64,000 nucleotides of DNA from Candidatus Bipolaricaulota bacterium (GTDB lineage Bacteria; Bipolaricaulota; Bipolaricaulia; UBA7950; UBA9294), in the NCBI GenBank assembly GCA_028278555.1, contig JANQEA010000064.1, positions 124,001 through 188,000 on the forward strand. Direction: 5' to 3'. The notes beneath the pieces are model-generated. The model was not told where the DNA came from, did no database searches, and saw only the letters and a program-made list of their open reading frames with translations. Positions within the stretch are counted from its first letter, which is position 1. Every line of letters begins with the position of its first letter. Below, one piece after another: positions 49,336 through 58,052 of this stretch. Both the position numbers and the translations under genes were made by a program.

Positions 49336-50336
49336 GCCGACCGCTCCGCCTCGATCTCTCCGTCGCCCGACATCTCGTCGGTCACGTCGCGCGTCGGGCC
49401 GGACGTTTCCCGCTCGTCACGATGCTCGAACCGCTCGAGGCCTGCAATCTAGCGTGCACTGGGTGCGGGCGAATTCGAGAGTACCGCGACGTCATCGATC
49501 GTCGTCTGACCGTCGACGAATCGCTCGCCGCCGTCCGCGCTTCCGGGGCTCCGATTGTGTCGATCTCCGGCGGAGAGCCGCTCCTCCACGAGCAGATCGG
49601 GGAGCTCGTCCGCGCCATTGCGGCCGATCGGCGGTTCATGTACCTGTGTACGAACGGGCTCCTGCTGCAGGAGAAGCTCGATCTGCTCGAGCCGTCTCAG
49701 CGCCTCGCCTTCGTCGTCCACCTCGACGGGACCGAGGAGGCGCACGATCGGATCACCGAGCGGCCGGGGACGTACGCAACGGCGATCGCTGCGATCCGCG
49801 AGGCCGTCGCGCGTGGACATCGTGTCTGCACCAACACCACTCTCTTCCATGGATCGGACGTCGAGGATCTTCATGCCCTGTTTGCGACCCTGGTCGACCT
49901 CGGCGTCGAGGGGCTGATGGTCTCGCCCGGCTACTCCTACGAGGACGTCGCCGATCAGGATCAGTTCCTCCTGCGGCAGGACTCGATCCGCGTCTTCCGG
50001 GAGGTCCTCGATCCCGCGAAAGGGTTCCCGTTCTACAACAACCCGCTCTACCTCGACTTCCTGCGCGGCGAACGCGAGTACGACTGCGCCGCCTGGACGA
50101 CGGTCACCTACACCGTCCTCGGCTGGCGCCTCCCCTGCTACGCGATCGGCGACCGGCATGTCGCGGATATCCGAGAGCTCTACGCCGACGAGGTCTGGAC
50201 GAAGTACGGACCGGGCCGAGACCCGCGCTGTGCGAACTGCATGATGCACTCGTCATTCGAGGGGGCGAGCATCCTCGACGCGCTTCGACGGCCGCGGGCA
50301 CTCGCACGGCTTGCTCGGGGAGCGTGGAGACGATGA
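49332..50336 (+). CDS. hpnH: Adenosyl-hopene transferase HpnH (radical SAM)
   Basis: The 334-residue protein is a radical SAM enzyme with the cluster motif CNLACTGCG and SAM-binding SGGEPLLH. HpnH adds the 5'-deoxyadenosyl group to diploptene, giving adenosylhopane for extended hopanoids. C-terminal features YNNPLYLDFLRGEREYDC, LPCYAI and CANCMMH are characteristic of HpnH, with extra Cys. It overlaps both its neighbours by ATGA and is followed directly by hpnG, the next step. Confidence 0.93.
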   Translation: MSRPLRLDLSVARHLVGHVARRAGRFPLVTMLEPLEACNLACTGCGRIREYRDVIDRRLTVDESLAAVRASGAPIVSISGGEPLLHEQIGELVRAIAADRRFMYLCTNGLLLQEKLDLLEPSQRLAFVVHLDGTEEAHDRITERPGTYATAIAAIREAVARGHRVCTNTTLFHGSDVEDLHALFATLVDLGVEGLMVSPGYSYEDVADQDQFLLRQDSIRVFREVLDPAKGFPFYNNPLYLDFLRGEREYDCAAWTTVTYTVLGWRLPCYAIGDRHVADIRELYADEVWTKYGPGRDPRCANCMMHSSFEGASILDALRRPRALARLARGAWRR

Positions 50337-50968
50337 TCCTCGTCACGACCTGCTTCCCGATCGAGTCGCGTTCGATCGAGCGACGTCCCGACCTTCGGCT
50401 CGTCCGGACGGCCGTCGGGGAGGATTCTCGCCAGTCGATGGAGCAACTCGGCGATGGAGTGAAGGACGCGTCCCTGCTGATCGCCGCCGGGTTCTGCGGC
50501 GGGATCGATCCGCGTCTCGGACGGGGCCACCTGTGCCTCGCGAAGACCATCCGACATCGAAGCGATGAGATTCCGGTCGATCCGTCGCTCCTCCAGCGCA
50601 GTCAGGATGCTTTGAGTGGTGCATCGGCCGCGCTGCACGTCGGGATCGTCGAGTCGGCTGACCGCGTCCTCGATCCGGCTGCGAAACTGGCCCTGGCGGC
50701 CGACGGCGCCACCACCGTCGACATGGAGAGCGGTCCGCTCGCACGATGGGCGGGCGAACACGAGATCCCGTTCCTCGCCCTCCGCGTCGTGCTCGATCCG
50801 GCCGGAGAGGATCTGCCGTTCACAGGCGATCGCCCCTTCTGGTCCTCGGCTCTGCGCCATCCGATCGTCGCCGCGCGGACGTGGCGGCATGCAGCCGAGG
50901 CGAGTCGCGTCCTGGGCAGCGCCGTCGACCGCCTCGTCGATGGGCTGAACGGAGAAGCCGATGGGTAG
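50333..50968 (+). CDS. hpnG: HpnG-type nucleoside phosphorylase (adenosylhopane)
   Basis: The 211-residue protein is of the purine/uridine phosphorylase fold with LIAAGFCGGIDPRLGRGHLCLA and ATTVDMESGPLARWAGEHEIPFLALRVVLDPAGEDLPF. It should remove adenine from adenosylhopane to give phosphoribosyl/ribosylhopane. It is short for the family but keeps the MES active-site segment. The ATG overlaps hpnH by 4 nt and its own end overlaps shc by 8 nt. Confidence 0.88.
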   Translation: MILVTTCFPIESRSIERRPDLRLVRTAVGEDSRQSMEQLGDGVKDASLLIAAGFCGGIDPRLGRGHLCLAKTIRHRSDEIPVDPSLLQRSQDALSGASAALHVGIVESADRVLDPAAKLALAADGATTVDMESGPLARWAGEHEIPFLALRVVLDPAGEDLPFTGDRPFWSSALRHPIVAARTWRHAAEASRVLGSAVDRLVDGLNGEADG

Positions 50969-52892
50969 CCTAACGGCGACCAGAGAGCATTCCGCGCCGA
51001 TCGACGTCGATCGGACGATCGATGCCGCGGTCGCCCACCTCCTCTCGCTTCAGGCCGAGGACGGATACTGGTGGGCGGAGCTCGAATCGAACGTCACGAT
51101 CACCGCCGAGCATCTCTTCCTCCGGCACATCCTCGGGATCCCCGACGAACGGGAGGCGAAGAAGGCCGCCGCGTACATCCTGTCGCAGCAGCGAAGCGAC
51201 GGGACGTGGGGGAATTGGTTCGACGGTCCGCCCGAGCTATCGACGACGATCGAAGCGTACGCCGCGCTGAAGATGGCCGGCGTCCCACCGGACGCACCTG
51301 AGATGGCAAAGGCACGCTCGTTCATCCTCGATCGAGGCGGCATCGAGAAGGCGCGTGTGTTCACCAAGATCTGGTTCGCGATGATGGGCGAGTGGGACTG
51401 GCGCGGCGTCCCCGTCCTGCCGGTCGAGTTCGTCCTCCTTCCGCCCCGCTTCCCGCTGAGCATCTACTCGTTCGGCTGCTGGGCGCGGCAGACGATCGTC
51501 CCGCTGGCGATCGTCATGGCCGAACGTCCGGTCGTTCCCCTCCCTCCGGAGGACCGACTCGATGACCTGTTCGTTCGCGGCCGAGCCAACGCCGACCTAC
51601 GCGTTCCGGTGCTGAAGCGGACACCGAGAGCGCGGTTCTTCCAGTTCGCCGACAAGATCCTTCGCGTCTACGCGAATCTGTCGATCCAACCGGGGCGCCA
51701 GTATGCCATCCGAAAGGCTGAGGAATGGATCCTCGAGCGGCAGGAGGCCGACGGCTCCTGGGGCGGCATCCAGCCGCCGTGGGTCTACTCGCTGATCGCG
51801 CTCAAGCTTCGCGGCCACGCCCTCGAAGGGAACAGTCCGCTGGCGAGGGGGTTCGCCGGCTTCTACGGAGAGACTGGCTTCTCGATCGAGGATGAGGAGA
51901 CGTTCCATCTCCAGTCCTGCCTCTCCCCGGTCTGGGACACAGGACTGGCACTGCTGGCGCTGCAGGACGCCGGGCTGCCTTCGGATCATCCGGCGATCCT
52001 CCGGTCGGCCGAGTGGCTGCTAAACGAACAGGTCTTCACCGGCGGCGACTGGCAGGTTCGCTGCGACGCCCGTCCCGGTGGATGGGCGTTCGAGTTTACC
52101 AACGACATCTACCCGGATACCGACGACACGGCGGTCGTGATGATGGGCCTCCTCGATGCGGCGACCGATGAGGATCGGACCGTAGACGCGATCGAGCGCG
52201 CCGAGGCGTGGCTCGTCGGCATGCAGAGCCGAAACGGCGGCTGGGGCGCGTTCGACCGCGACAACGTCCAGACCTGGACCCGCGACATCCCGTTTGCCGA
52301 CTTCGGCGAGGTGATCGATCCGCCGTCGGTCGACGTCACCGGCCATGTCGTCGAGTCTCTGGGCCGCTTGGGCCGGCGGATCGGCGACCCGGTCGTCGAC
52401 CGCGCCGTGGCGTACCTCTTACGCGAACAGGAGCCCGATGGCGCATGGTACGGCCGTTGGGGCGTCAACCTGACCTACGGGATCGGATCCGTCCTACCCG
52501 GCCTCGAGGCAGTCGGCGAGGACATGCGCGCCCCGCACGTCCGACGCGCCGTCGACTGGCTGATCGCGCATCAGAACGACGATGGCGGCTGGGGCGAGCG
52601 GATCGAAGGGTACTACGACGCGGAGCATCGCGGTCGCGGCGACTCGACGGCCTCACAGACCGCCTGGGCGCTGCTCGGCCTGCTGGCAGCCGATGAGGCC
52701 GACCATCCGGCGACCCGTCGAGGGATCGAGTTCCTGATGAACTCGCAGACCGAGTCGGGCGGATGGGCCGAGGAGCAGTTCACCGGGACCGGCTTCCCGA
52801 CCGACTTCATGATCCGCTATCACCTCTATCGGGATGTCTTCCCGCTGATGGCGCTCGGCCGCTACCGCCGGGCGATGGAGGAACGACCATGA
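50961..52892 (+). CDS. shc: Squalene-hopene cyclase
   Basis: The 643-residue protein is a class II triterpene cyclase that converts squalene to hopene/hopanol at the membrane. The protonating DxDD motif is present as D386-T-D-D (PDTDDTAVV). Several QW motifs can be read, such as QAEDGYWW, QRSDGTWGNW, QEADGSWGG, QSRNGGWGAF and QEPDGAWYGRWG. Length matches other bacterial Shc. The ATG is inside the hpnG end and the stop overlaps ispH. Confidence 0.97.
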   Translation: MGSLTATREHSAPIDVDRTIDAAVAHLLSLQAEDGYWWAELESNVTITAEHLFLRHILGIPDEREAKKAAAYILSQQRSDGTWGNWFDGPPELSTTIEAYAALKMAGVPPDAPEMAKARSFILDRGGIEKARVFTKIWFAMMGEWDWRGVPVLPVEFVLLPPRFPLSIYSFGCWARQTIVPLAIVMAERPVVPLPPEDRLDDLFVRGRANADLRVPVLKRTPRARFFQFADKILRVYANLSIQPGRQYAIRKAEEWILERQEADGSWGGIQPPWVYSLIALKLRGHALEGNSPLARGFAGFYGETGFSIEDEETFHLQSCLSPVWDTGLALLALQDAGLPSDHPAILRSAEWLLNEQVFTGGDWQVRCDARPGGWAFEFTNDIYPDTDDTAVVMMGLLDAATDEDRTVDAIERAEAWLVGMQSRNGGWGAFDRDNVQTWTRDIPFADFGEVIDPPSVDVTGHVVESLGRLGRRIGDPVVDRAVAYLLREQEPDGAWYGRWGVNLTYGIGSVLPGLEAVGEDMRAPHVRRAVDWLIAHQNDDGGWGERIEGYYDAEHRGRGDSTASQTAWALLGLLAADEADHPATRRGIEFLMNSQTESGGWAEEQFTGTGFPTDFMIRYHLYRDVFPLMALGRYRRAMEERP

Positions 52893-53755
52893 CGATCCTC
52901 AAGGCAAAGGTCCTCGGCTTCTGTGGAGGCGTTCGACGGGCGGTCCAGATGATCGAGACCGAACTCGCCGAGCGCGGGCCGCTGCACACGCTCGGCGCGA
53001 TCGTCCACAACGCTCACGTCGTCGATGCGCTGGCCGCAAAGGGCGCGCGGATGGCGACCGATCTCGACGAGGTCCCCGAGCACGGGACGGTGGCGATCAC
53101 CGCGCACGGCGCCGGCGAGGACGTCTTCGCCGAGATCGAACGCCGCGGTCTCCGTCTCGTCGACACGACGTGTCCGATCGTCCGCCGCGCACAGGAGACG
53201 GCGGCGCACTTGGTCGAGGAGGGATTCAGCGTCGTCCTCTACGGCGAAGCCGAGCATCCCGAGGTGCGAGGGATCCTCTCTTGGACGCGCGGGCAGGGAA
53301 TGGCGACGCAGTCGCCGGACGTGGAGATCCCGATCGGCGAGCGGGGGATCGCGCTGATCGCCCAGACGACGAAGAACCCGACGCGCTTCGCCGAGTTCGC
53401 CCAGACGATCGTCCGCCGATTCGTCGGGACGGCGCCCGAAGTCCGGATCATCGACACCACATGCCCGGAGACGGGCCGCCGCTACCAGGCGGCAAAGGAG
53501 CTCGCCGACGCGGTCGACGCGCTGATCGTGGTCGGTAGCCGCACGTCGGCGAACACGCGAAAGTTGGCTGAGACCTGTCGGGAGACGGGCATCCCGACGC
53601 ATCACATCGAATCCGCCGACGAGATCGACGATCGGTGGTTGGAGGAAACGAGCCGATTCGGCGTGACCGCCGGCGCCTCGACGCCGGACGACGTGATCAA
53701 CGCCGTCGTCCGACGACTGGTGGACGCCGGGGCTGCAGAACGAAACCGGGGGTAG
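52889..53755 (+). CDS. ispH: 4-hydroxy-3-methylbut-2-enyl diphosphate reductase
   Basis: The 288-residue protein is IspH (LytB), the last MEP enzyme, making IPP and DMAPP. It has the conserved cluster Cys residues in GFCGGVRRAV, DTTCPIVRRA and DTTCPETGRR, plus HNAHVV, HGEAEHPE-type (YGEAEHPEVRG) and ATSAGASTPDD-type (TAGASTPDDVI) segments. Its place within a hopanoid operon, translationally coupled to shc, is a known arrangement in some hopanoid producers and links precursor supply to cyclase expression. Confidence 0.96.
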   Translation: MTILKAKVLGFCGGVRRAVQMIETELAERGPLHTLGAIVHNAHVVDALAAKGARMATDLDEVPEHGTVAITAHGAGEDVFAEIERRGLRLVDTTCPIVRRAQETAAHLVEEGFSVVLYGEAEHPEVRGILSWTRGQGMATQSPDVEIPIGERGIALIAQTTKNPTRFAEFAQTIVRRFVGTAPEVRIIDTTCPETGRRYQAAKELADAVDALIVVGSRTSANTRKLAETCRETGIPTHHIESADEIDDRWLEETSRFGVTAGASTPDDVINAVVRRLVDAGAAERNRG

Positions 53756-53764
53756 GAGAGGACC

Positions 53765-54238
53765 ATGAGAACGACAATGGAAGAACAGGTGGGGATGAAG
53801 CTTCACCGCTCCGTGATCGAGCGAGTGGCAAGCGGGGCGCCGGAATTCATCGACATTACCGATGACGTGCTCGCCGCCGTCGAGACATCCGGGGTTCGCG
53901 AGGGTGCGGTCACCGTCTTCTCGCGGCACACGACCGCCGCGATCAAGATCAACGAGAACGAGCCGCTCCTCCTCGAGGACATGGCTCGTTTCCTCGAGCG
54001 GTCCGCGCCGCGGGAGGCCGACTACCGGCACAACGACTTCGTCATCCGGACGGTGAATATGACCGAGGACGAGTGCCCGAACGGACATTCGCACTGCCAG
54101 CATCTGCTCCTCTCGGCGAGCGAGACGGTCCCGATCTGCGACGGGGCGGCGCTCCTCGGCCGCTGGCAGCGGATCTTCTTGATCGAGCTCGATCGCCCGC
54201 GCCTCCGCGAGGTCGTCATTCAGGTCCACGGATGGTAG
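53765..54238 (+). CDS. yjbQ: YjbQ/UPF0047 family protein
   Basis: The 157-residue protein matches the YjbQ family: VTVFSRHTTAAIKINENEPLLLEDM, HNDFVIRTVNMTEDECPNGHSHCQHLLL and GRWQRIFLIELDRPR. Some members have thiamine-phosphate synthase activity in vitro, but the physiological role is unclear. GGAGAGG precedes the ATG and a second in-frame ATG lies 12 nt on. Its end overlaps hpnC by 7 nt, an unexpected position inside the hopanoid run. Confidence 0.92.
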   Translation: MRTTMEEQVGMKLHRSVIERVASGAPEFIDITDDVLAAVETSGVREGAVTVFSRHTTAAIKINENEPLLLEDMARFLERSAPREADYRHNDFVIRTVNMTEDECPNGHSHCQHLLLSASETVPICDGAALLGRWQRIFLIELDRPRLREVVIQVHGW

Positions 54239-55131
54239 AAGCGCACGTTCGCGCACTCCTCGAGCCGCCGCCGACCCCCGTCTCGATCGACGAGGCTCGC
54301 CGATTCTGCTCGGAGCTCGCGCGCTCGCACTACGAGAACTTCACCGTCCTCTCCTGGCTTGCACCGCGTCCGATGCGACGGCATCTGGCGAACCTCTACG
54401 CCTACTGCCGGACCGTCGACGACATCGGCGACGAGGCGCCGGGCGATCGCCTCGCGCTCCTCGACCGATTCGAAGCCGAACTCGATGCGGCCTACGACGC
54501 CCGAGCGCATCATCCTGTTCTCGTCGCGCTCCAAGAGACGATCGAGCGATGCGACCTGCCTCGTGAGCCGTTCGCCCACCTGATCGAGGCGAACCGGATC
54601 GATCAGCGCCGGACCTCCTACGCGACGTTCGGTGAACTCCTTCACTACTGTGAGCACTCGGCAAACCCGGTCGGGCGACTCGTCTTGCTGCTGAATGGAG
54701 TCCGCGATGCCGAGCGGTTCGCCCTCTCCGACGCAACGTGCACCGGACTTCAGTTGGCCAATTTCTGGCAGGACGTCAAGCGCGACGCGACCGCCGGACG
54801 GATCTACCTCCCGACGTGCGAGATGGCCGAGTACGGGGTCGCGCGATCGGATCTGCACGCAGATCGCGCGTCGACGAACCTCCGCGACCTCCTCCGATTT
54901 CAGGTCGATCGCGCCCGCTCCTACTTCCGCGCCGGCCTCCCGCTCCTCGACCGGGTCCGCGGACACTTGAGGGTCGACCTCGCCCTCTTCTCCCTCGGCG
55001 GCCTGGCGATCCTCCGGAAGATCGAGCGTCAGGGATACGACACGCTCTCCCACCGGCCGACGCTCTCCAGCGCGGAGAAGGTCGGCCTCGCGCTCTCCGC
55101 GCTCGTCTCATCCCGATGGCGACGGATCTAG
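54232..55131 (+). CDS. hpnC: HpnC, presqualene-diphosphate-processing squalene synthase subunit
   Basis: The 299-residue protein is a trans-isoprenyl diphosphate synthase of the HpnC type: FTVLSWLAPRPMRRHLANLYAYCRTVDDIGDE, HYCEHSANPVGRLVL and NFWQDVKRDATAGRIYLP, with two Asp-rich motifs. HpnC converts presqualene diphosphate to hydroxysqualene, the second of three steps with HpnD and HpnE. It overlaps yjbQ and hpnD at its two ends. Confidence 0.93.
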   Translation: MVEAHVRALLEPPPTPVSIDEARRFCSELARSHYENFTVLSWLAPRPMRRHLANLYAYCRTVDDIGDEAPGDRLALLDRFEAELDAAYDARAHHPVLVALQETIERCDLPREPFAHLIEANRIDQRRTSYATFGELLHYCEHSANPVGRLVLLLNGVRDAERFALSDATCTGLQLANFWQDVKRDATAGRIYLPTCEMAEYGVARSDLHADRASTNLRDLLRFQVDRARSYFRAGLPLLDRVRGHLRVDLALFSLGGLAILRKIERQGYDTLSHRPTLSSAEKVGLALSALVSSRWRRI

Positions 55132-56081
55132 CACGCGCCTACCGCGCGTGCGCGCGGACGACGCGACGCCACGCGCGCAACTTCTACTTTGCCTTCCTCA
55201 GCCTCCCCCGGCCCGAGCGTCGCGCCGTCTACGCGCTGTATGCATTCTGTCGGGAATCGGATGAGATCGCAGACTGCGTCGCGGACGGTGCCCCTGCGGG
55301 GCTGTCCGCAACGGACGAGAACAGCTCCGCTGCTCTCGTGTCGGATGAGCCAGAGCACGCCTCTCACTGCACGGACAGCCAGCCAGTCGATCTTCCCGTC
55401 CGACGGGCGAAGTTGGCGGAGATGCGCGAGCGGCTTGCCGCCGCGGCGGCCGGCCGCCCAATGGTACCTCGCGACCTAGCGCTCGCCGACACGTTCGAAC
55501 GCTTCGGGGCCCGCGAAGAGGATCTCGCCGACGTGCTCACCGGCGTCGAGATGGACCTCGAACCGACGACGATCGAAACGGCCGAGGAACTCCGCACCTA
55601 CTGCTATCACGTTGCGTCGGCCGTCGGCCTCGCGACCCTCCCGATCCTCATCGGCGGACGGACACCGACCGATGCCATGCGCGGCGCGGCGATCGATCTC
55701 GGACTCGGGATGCAGTACGTCAACATCCTCCGGGACGTCGCCGAGGATCTCGGACTCGGACGGATCTACCTGCCGCTTCGCGAACTCGCCACCCATGGAG
55801 CCGGCGAATCCCACCTTCACGCACGGGCCATGACCGACGAGCTTCGCTCGTTCTTCACCGCCCACGCCGATCGGGCCCGGGATCGCCTCGAGTCCGGCCG
55901 CCGCCTTCTTCCGCTCCTGCCGCGTCGGAGCCGTTCTTGTCCGTGGCTGCTGTCGGAGATCTACGGTCGGATCCTCGCCCGGATCGTCGCCGACGACTAT
56001 CCGATCTTCGAGCAACGCGTCTCCCTTCCTACGATCGAAAAGCTCTGGCTGCTATGCTCGTCTCCATGGAGACGGGTGTGA
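55116..56081 (+). CDS. hpnD: HpnD, presqualene diphosphate synthase
   Basis: The 321-residue protein belongs to the squalene/phytoene synthase family and in this context is HpnD, joining two farnesyl diphosphates. Asp-rich motifs are YAFCRESDEIAD and NILRDVAEDLGLGRIYLP. An insertion of about 35 residues after the first motif (rich in Ser, Glu and Asp, with a CTD near SHCTDSQ) is unusual for the family. ATG 55116 overlaps hpnC by 16 nt. GTGA overlap links it to hpnE. Confidence 0.9.
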   Translation: MATDLARAYRACARTTRRHARNFYFAFLSLPRPERRAVYALYAFCRESDEIADCVADGAPAGLSATDENSSAALVSDEPEHASHCTDSQPVDLPVRRAKLAEMRERLAAAAAGRPMVPRDLALADTFERFGAREEDLADVLTGVEMDLEPTTIETAEELRTYCYHVASAVGLATLPILIGGRTPTDAMRGAAIDLGLGMQYVNILRDVAEDLGLGRIYLPLRELATHGAGESHLHARAMTDELRSFFTAHADRARDRLESGRRLLPLLPRRSRSCPWLLSEIYGRILARIVADDYPIFEQRVSLPTIEKLWLLCSSPWRRV

Positions 56082-57427
56082 ACGACGCGATTGTCATCGG
56101 AGGCGGCTTCGCGGGAATCGCGGCAGCCTGCCGTCTGGCCGGCGACGGCCATCGCCCCCTGTTGATCGAGCGCGCCCCTCGCCTCGGTGGTCGCGCGTCA
56201 TCGTTCGTCTCACGCGAGACAGGTGAGTCGATCGACTTCGGACAGCACGTCCTGATGCGTTGCTGCACCACCAGCACCGGGTTCCTCCTCCGGATCGGCC
56301 TCCCCGATGCGATCCGGTTCCAGCCGACGCTCTCGGTCCCGATCGTCTCGCCGGAGGGACGGACCCTCCTTCGCTCGTCGGCCTTCCCTGGCATCTTCCA
56401 CCTCGCCCCGGCTCTGTTACGCTTTCGCCTGCTGCCGTTTTCGGAGCGCGTTCGTGTTCTGCGGGCCGGACTCGCGCTCGCCCTCACTCGAGCGCGGACC
56501 GACCGATCATTCGCCGAGTGGCTCGCCGCTCACGGGCAGTCGCCCGCTGCCGTCGAACGGCTCTGGGACCCGATCAGCATCGCGACCCTGAACGCGCCGT
56601 CCGACGCGGTCGGCCTCCACGCGGCGCGGAAGGTCTTCCGCGATGCGTTCTTCCGCCCCGATGGCGCGGACCTCGGCTTCTTCACCTTCTCCCTTTCCGA
56701 GGTCTTCACGGCAGCACGACGGTACATCGAGAATCGCGGCGGGACCGTCCGGACGTCCGACGGAGTCCGACTTTTGATCGTCGAGGAGGGGCGCATCGCT
56801 GGAGTCGAGCTCGAGTCGGGAGAGCAGTTCGACAGCGAGGCGGTCGTCTGCGCTGTGCCGCCACCGGCGCTCGAGAAGCTCGCCGGCAGCGATGGGCCGC
56901 TCGAGCCGATCCTCGAGGCGGCAAGCCGTCTCCGCTGGGGACCGATCGTCAACCTTCACGCCTGGTTCGACCGGCCGGTTCTCGACGAGGCATTCTCCGT
57001 CGCCGTCGGATCCCCGGCCCAGGCTGTCTTCGACGTCACGCAGCTCCACGGAGGAAGCCCCGGAGGTCTGACACACGTTGTCCTCTCACAGAGCGCCGCC
57101 GACGAGTGGATCGATCGTCCGGTCGAGGACGTGTCGACTTCCCTTCTCAACGCACTCGGCGAACTCTTCCCGGCCGTCCGAGCCGCAAAGCCCTGCCGGA
57201 CCCTCGTCCTTCGGAGTCGACAGGCGACGTTCATCCCGGAGCCGTCGGTCGATCGGCTCCGTCCGCGAGCCCCGACGCCGATTGACGGTCTCTACCTCGC
57301 GGGAGATTGGATATCGACCGGCTGGCCGTCGACGATCGAAGGGGCGATCCGCTCGGGGATCGTCGCCGCGGCGTACGTCGAGGAGCGGCTTCGGGTGGAT
57401 CGCCTGGTAGATGACGGAGACGAATAG
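56078..57427 (+). CDS. hpnE: HpnE, hydroxysqualene dehydroxylase (FAD)
   Basis: The protein (449 residues from GTG 56078) is a FAD-dependent amine-oxidase-fold enzyme, IVIGGGFAGIAAACRLAGDG at the N-terminus, then RAPRLGGRASSF, IDFGQHVLMRCCT and a C-terminal GLYLAGDWISTGWPSTIEGAIRSGIVAA FAD segment. HpnE reduces hydroxysqualene to squalene. GTG overlaps the previous stop (GTGA) and has GGAG 7 nt upstream; ATG 56066 is the alternative. Last gene of the hopanoid run. Confidence 0.92.
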   Translation: MNDAIVIGGGFAGIAAACRLAGDGHRPLLIERAPRLGGRASSFVSRETGESIDFGQHVLMRCCTTSTGFLLRIGLPDAIRFQPTLSVPIVSPEGRTLLRSSAFPGIFHLAPALLRFRLLPFSERVRVLRAGLALALTRARTDRSFAEWLAAHGQSPAAVERLWDPISIATLNAPSDAVGLHAARKVFRDAFFRPDGADLGFFTFSLSEVFTAARRYIENRGGTVRTSDGVRLLIVEEGRIAGVELESGEQFDSEAVVCAVPPPALEKLAGSDGPLEPILEAASRLRWGPIVNLHAWFDRPVLDEAFSVAVGSPAQAVFDVTQLHGGSPGGLTHVVLSQSAADEWIDRPVEDVSTSLLNALGELFPAVRAAKPCRTLVLRSRQATFIPEPSVDRLRPRAPTPIDGLYLAGDWISTGWPSTIEGAIRSGIVAAAYVEERLRVDRLVDDGDE

Positions 57428-57431
57428 ACGG

Positions 57432-58052
57432 TCAACCTTGCGTCGCGCCGGTCTGCGCGGACTCCCGATCCAATCGCCTCGCCTTCCACTCGCCGCGGAT
57501 CATCAGCACGAGGAGCGCCCCGGTGCAGACGATCGCGCGAACGGCGTAGACGGTCGCCAGCATCCCGACGCTCGACAACAGCGAGAAGACCGGCGCGAGC
57601 ATCAGGCCGATCCACATGGTGAATGATTCGGTGTTCCGGTTCGCCCTCCACATCCGGCGGACCACCGGGAAGTAGCCGATGACGAGGATCGCTTGGATCG
57701 ATGCGTGTGCGATCACGTGTTGCCGCGTGATCGCCCAGACCACGACGATGACGATGACGCCGATCAGGCAGCCGAGGTCGAACCGATTGAATCGCGTGCT
57801 CCGATCGCCGAAGAACGCGATCCAGATCGATACCGAGCCGACCAGGACGATGTCCGCCGTGTTCAGGATGTTGTCGAGAAGCCCGTAGTCCCCCTCCGAG
57901 AGGTACGTCAGAAGGCTGCCGATCGTCGCGATCGTGAAGAAGACCCACATCGCGAGGGCCGGGCTGATCTTCCCTTTGCTGATCAGCCAGCAGTAGCGGA
58001 TTCCGATCAGCGTGTTCGTCGCGACGACCGCAGCAATCGAGAATTCCCTCAT
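57432..58052 (-). CDS. Membrane protein of unknown function
   Basis: The 206-residue protein is predicted to have six to seven hydrophobic helices (for example LGCLIGVIVIVVVWAI and IQAILVIGYFPVV), with short loops and a charged tail. I do not recognise a family. Its ATG overlaps the end of the YcaQ-like gene by 4 nt and has GGGGAG upstream, so the two are cotranslated. It converges with hpnE, with 4 nt between the stops. Confidence 0.75.
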   Translation of the reverse strand: MREFSIAAVVATNTLIGIRYCWLISKGKISPALAMWVFFTIATIGSLLTYLSEGDYGLLDNILNTADIVLVGSVSIWIAFFGDRSTRFNRFDLGCLIGVIVIVVVWAITRQHVIAHASIQAILVIGYFPVVRRMWRANRNTESFTMWIGLMLAPVFSLLSSVGMLATVYAVRAIVCTGALLVLMIRGEWKARRLDRESAQTGATQG

